This document shows positions 61,096 through 64,000 of a stretch of DNA of 64,000 nucleotides, one piece after another. The notes under the pieces were generated by a model. The model was not told where the DNA came from. It made no database searches and saw only the letters and a list, made by a program, of their open reading frames with translations. Numbering within the stretch: position 1 is the stretch's first letter; each line of letters opens with the position of its first letter. The translations under genes and the position numbers were made by a program. The stretch comes from Spongilla lacustris (Eukaryota > Porifera > Demospongiae > Spongillida > Spongillidae): positions 3,203,147-3,267,146 of the forward strand of contig OX442429.1 of assembly GCA_949361645.1 (NCBI GenBank), read 5' to 3'.

Positions 61096-61164
61096 TGTGG
61101 TATAATGTATTGTATTGTCACGTGCGGTGCGCGTGATTACAATCAGTTAAGACCTAATCCTACA
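61096..61164 (+). repeat. 5' LTR of the miniature retrotransposon, 69 bp
   Basis: Starts TGTGGTATAATG, ends TAATCCTACA. Contains CACGTG and a GCGCG core. Confidence 0.9.
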
Positions 61165-61454
61165 TGGTGGCAGCGGTGTAGCGCGTGGCGGGTCCTTCAA
61201 CCTCGAAAGAGGAGGAAAGGAGGAGAAGGAGGTGAAGGTACCTACCACCGCCACCCTGACCAAGCCATCGCTACCAGGATTAACCATCGAAATGAAGTAG
61301 CAGCCGAGAATGGGCAAGGACGCCAGGAGAAGGGGACAGAGGTGAAGGCAAGAGCCAGTGTTAGGGCCAGAGCTGGAACCGAGGGTGAGTGCCAGAGCCG
61401 CAGAGTTGCGAGTAGAAGGCCAGAACCAGAATAAGGCTGAGAGTGAGCAAGGAA

Positions 61455-61935
61455 AAGTCCTGCCGCCGGGGAGGTGAGCGTCCTGCCGCTGGGGAGGAAA
61501 AGTCCTGCCGCCGGGGAGGAGAGAGTCCTGCCGCCGGGGAGGTGAGAGTCCTGCCGCCGGGGAGGTGAGCGTCCTGCCGCTGGGGAGGAAAAGTCCTGCC
61601 GCCGGGGAGGTGAGCGTCCTGCCGCCGGGGAGGAAAAGTCCTGCCGCCGGGGAGGAGAGAGTCCTGCCGCCGGGGAGGAGAAAAAGAGCGAGTGCCGCCC
61701 TACCAGAGGGAAAGAGCGAGAGCCGCCCTACCAGAGGGAAAGAGCGAGAGCCGCCCTACAAGAGGGAAAGAGCGAGAGCCGCCCTACCAGAGGGAAAGAG
61801 CGAGAGCCGCCCTACAAGAGGGAAAGAGCGAGAGCCGCCCTACAAGAGGGAAAGAGCGAGAGCCACCCTACAAGAGGGAAGGAGCGAGAGCCACCCTACA
61901 AGAGGGAAGGAGCGAGGGAGAATGGAACGCAATGA
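61455..61935 (+). repeat. two tandem repeats inside the miniature retrotransposon
   Basis: First come units of about 23 bp (GTCCTGCCGCCGGGGAGG) to 61680, then 30-bp units (GAGCCGCCCTACAAGAGGGA...) to 61930. The 30-bp period keeps all three frames open, giving the basic repeat peptide GKEREPPYKRERARAALPEG. No evidence that it is translated. Confidence 0.88.
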
Positions 61936-62113
61936 GTAGCGTATACTAGTATCAGAGAGTGTATGTGCGGGAAAGCAGGCGGGCAAAGAAGAGAAAGAAG
62001 CGATAGAGTGTATGAAATGACGACGGAGAAAGAAAAGAACGAATATTTGACTTCGGGGGAAGGGAGATGTGGTGTAATGTATTGTCACGTGCGGTGCGCG
62101 TGGGAAAGGGAGA

Positions 62114-62177
62114 TGTGGTATATTGTATTGTCACGTGCGGTGCGCGTGATTACAATCAGTTAAGACCTAATCCTACA
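62114..62177 (+). repeat. 3' LTR of the miniature retrotransposon, 64 bp
   Basis: Differs from the 5' LTR by a ~5-nt indel near TATTGTATTG; otherwise the same. A partial LTR duplicate (TGTGGTGTAATGTATTGTCA) precedes it at about 62069. Confidence 0.9.
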
Positions 62178-62469
62178 CACTCAGCCAACCATAGCCGCCC
62201 AGGGTGACATCAGGAAGGATGGATGAGCCTGTACGGTAGTCGTCATGGTCAATGAAGTTAGAACATTTGCGGTCAGGTTATGGTCCTCATAGATAGTAAA
62301 CAGGTAGGAGTAGTTTGAGTGTGGGGGGGGGGGGGCTGTACACTGGGGGGTTATTCAAACTGAACCCTTCAATTATGGTGTAGACAGTTTTGCTCCGGTT
62401 GCCCCCCAGGTGGTCCAATATTCAGAAGAGGACAGTCCTGTTCCCACTGGTCATGTTCTTGTTTTTATT

Positions 62470-62700
62470 GCAGGACCTCATTGCTCTGATGACCTCCACC
62501 CAATCTGGATGTGAGCAAGTTGAGCACAGTACAACAGATGTACTGGATGAAAAATTCATACTGCTACAGTCCCCAGACTCTTAGGACCAGTTTGGAAATT
62601 GCAGTGCCATTGTCATATAAAGGTTACTATCATTGATAGCAGTGCCATCCACAAAGATGCCTTTATGGATGGGGTGCAGGACATCCATGTCTTGTGTATT
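62470..62700 (+). pseudogene. RacGAP1-like fragment and candidate exon, copy B
   Basis: Counterpart of 41529-41783. DLIALMTSTQSGCEQVEHST...LLQSPDS is followed by TAG, then GVQDIHVLCIV before homology ends near 62703. Confidence 0.45.
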
Positions 62701-62703
62701 GTG

Positions 62704-63109
62704 CCTCTCATACTGTCCTTGGCAGAATAGAGCAAGACGTGGAAGCTGCATGAATGAGGTCTCACAGGCCCTGTAACTTACTGTGGATATCTGCCAGCAC
62801 CTGTTCCCGTACCCTCATTACCCCATACTTGAGACTAGGGTGTCACATGACCTGGTATAATATGCACTTCATACTTGTGTACATGTATCGGAATGTGGCT
62901 GAATAGAATTGAGCTTTGACATCTAATGTGATTAAAACTTTGTAGCCATTCTGATATCAATGGGCAGACACATGTACATGTAGATCCCTAATGATAAGGA
63001 GGCTACTGGCTCAAACCATGAAACACCTTTGTACCATAAGTGTGCTAGGTTTGTGCATTGAAAGACCTTGAATGTTGTTAAAGCATACAGGTAGGCACAT
63101 CTCACACTC
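62704..63109. other. noncoding stretch
   Basis: No feature supported. Confidence 0.45.
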
Positions 63110-63390
63110 ATAAACACCTCACACTGCCATACACACCTCACACTGCACACCCATACACACCTCACACTGCACACCCATACACACCTCACACTGCACACCC
63201 ATACACACCTCACACTGCACACCCATACACACCTCACACTGCACACCCATACACACCTCACACTGCACACCCATACACACCTCACACTGCACACCCATAC
63301 ACACCTCACACTGCACATCCATACACACCTCACAATGTACACCCATACACACCTCACACAGCACACCCATACACACCTCACACCTCGCAC
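63110..63390 (+). repeat. 22-bp minisatellite
   Basis: About twelve units of ACACCTCACACTGCACACCC with AT. Minus-strand CVWVCSVR repeats are its shadow. Confidence 0.96.
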
Positions 63391-64000
63391 ACTTAAACAG
63401 ATCCAGCCACAGGCAAACATCCTGGAACAGGTGGTGGACTTGTCAACATCCGGTAACATCTCTTGTTGGATTGAAGGATTGTCCAGGACTATTGAAGCTG
63501 AATGTATTGGAGAACAGGATTACTAGAATTTAATAGTAAATCCACCACATATATAGACATGTAAAGGTGATTTTAATTATATTGATTCCGACTTGACTCC
63601 TTTGGTTTCCCTATAAGGATTTGACAGATAACTGTGCTTTCGATCAATAATAATTATAGTTACGAACCAAGCTGTTGCCATTGTTTTTATACTTCAACAT
63701 GGGCCTTATTTCCAAATAAGTGTTATGAAATACAACTGTAAAAACATAATGTCTTGATTATGCAACCTGAGCCATATATAGAACAGCAGCACTTTAAATT
63801 TTCAAAATGATTAATACATGCAATATTGTGTGTATTCTATAATAGTACTGTTGGATGGAATCATGATTTTTGAGTTTCTTAAATCAGGAGTTGAAACCCT
63901 CTCACAATCCTTAAGTAATAATAGTATTGCTGCTATATAATTAAAAAATCTAAGGTTAAAAATAGTATAAGCTATGAGAGTCTGGGCCATAACAGCTCTC
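63391..64000. other. noncoding stretch at window end
   Basis: AT-rich. No feature supported. Confidence 0.45.

Larger units (their letters stand above)
61096..62177 (+). mobile_element. miniature LTR retrotransposon (TRIM-like), 1,082 bp
   Basis: Two near-identical short LTRs (TG...CA) flank an interior that begins TGGTGGCAGCGG, a primer-binding-site-like TGG start. A purine tract GGGAAAGGGAGA ends the interior before the right LTR. The target duplication CACTC is at 61091-61095 and 62178-62182, and the empty site in copy A (41242-41246) has one CACTC. There is no gag, protease, RT or integrase homology, so it must rely on another element. Orientation is from the PBS/PPT order. Confidence 0.93.
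59216..62470 (-). pseudogene. surface-protein ectodomain, copy B
   Basis: Homologous to 39689-41480 and in the same relation to the upstream zinc-finger block. It retains a stretch lost in copy A (LEIDGCSIYLANGTDANELY, GIMAGLTSASVANRTLTTPT) and ~87 bp near 60775-60860. It lacks the TM and tail. Lesions of its own include an 11-nt loss near 60297 and the retrotransposon at 61096-62177. Frame breaks shared with copy A, such as that around NVLTSL/NFIDHDD, predate the duplication or are splice boundaries. Motifs TITYKPFSSYSGYEQFSYQV and GGAADTKISIGDTILITFYE are intact here. Confidence 0.65.

Noticed and set aside
62932..63459. CVWVCSVR repeat protein on the minus strand
   Set aside because: It is the 22-bp minisatellite read in frame; no start context or homology.

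Overview
This is a eukaryotic, non-vertebrate metazoan window, most likely from a demosponge. That call is inference from four things: an animal-type 5S rRNA gene, short GT-AG introns (63 and 74 bp where I can define them), fragments of animal genes (a PLRG1-like WD40 exon, a RacGAP1-like RhoGAP domain, a death-domain-like C-terminus), and a dense, mixed load of Ty3/gypsy, LINE-like, piggyBac, Merlin, hAT, mariner-like and foldback elements. No taxon can be proven from this sequence alone. Little here is intact host coding sequence. The clearest complete gene is a C2H2 zinc-finger gene at 54461-55894.

Layout. 1-3797: tandem 5S rDNA on the minus strand, with eight full copies, two defective copies and one partial copy, arranged as a 1,424-bp four-gene higher-order repeat. 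3797-7907: a decayed Ty3/gypsy element (gypsy-1) with an internal inversion. 8328-8488: an isolated PLRG1-like exon. 8.5-19.5 kb: mostly noncoding, with microsatellites, a near-perfect 95-bp-arm hairpin (11975-12170), an ~805-bp foldback transposon (13145-13953) and a ~500-bp GGGGA array. 19.5-27.3 kb: two degraded gypsy pol/gag fragments embedded in a complex minisatellite, with a MITE at 26612-26979. 28.36-30.74 kb: a TTAA-flanked piggyBac element with a broken transposase.

32.3-41.8 kb and 50.3-62.7 kb form a same-orientation segmental duplication. Each copy has a zinc-finger gene (+) followed by a surface-protein ectodomain (-). The first copy's zinc-finger gene is a pseudogene; the second is intact. 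Comparing the two copies gives empty-site evidence for three insertions found only in the second: a mariner/Stowaway-like element (50480-51399), a foldback element (about 53228-54036) and a miniature LTR retrotransposon with 64-69-bp LTRs (61096-62177).

Between the two copies lie a spliced death-domain-like gene end (43122-43386), a Merlin transposon with ~370-bp terminal inverted repeats and a perfect 8-bp target duplication (44077-46438), a small foldback (46542-46777) and a non-autonomous hAT with a perfect 8-bp target duplication (47951-48960). The right end (57.4-59.2 kb) holds a RacGAP1-like pseudogene and three LINE-like C-terminal fragments, and the window closes with a 22-bp minisatellite.
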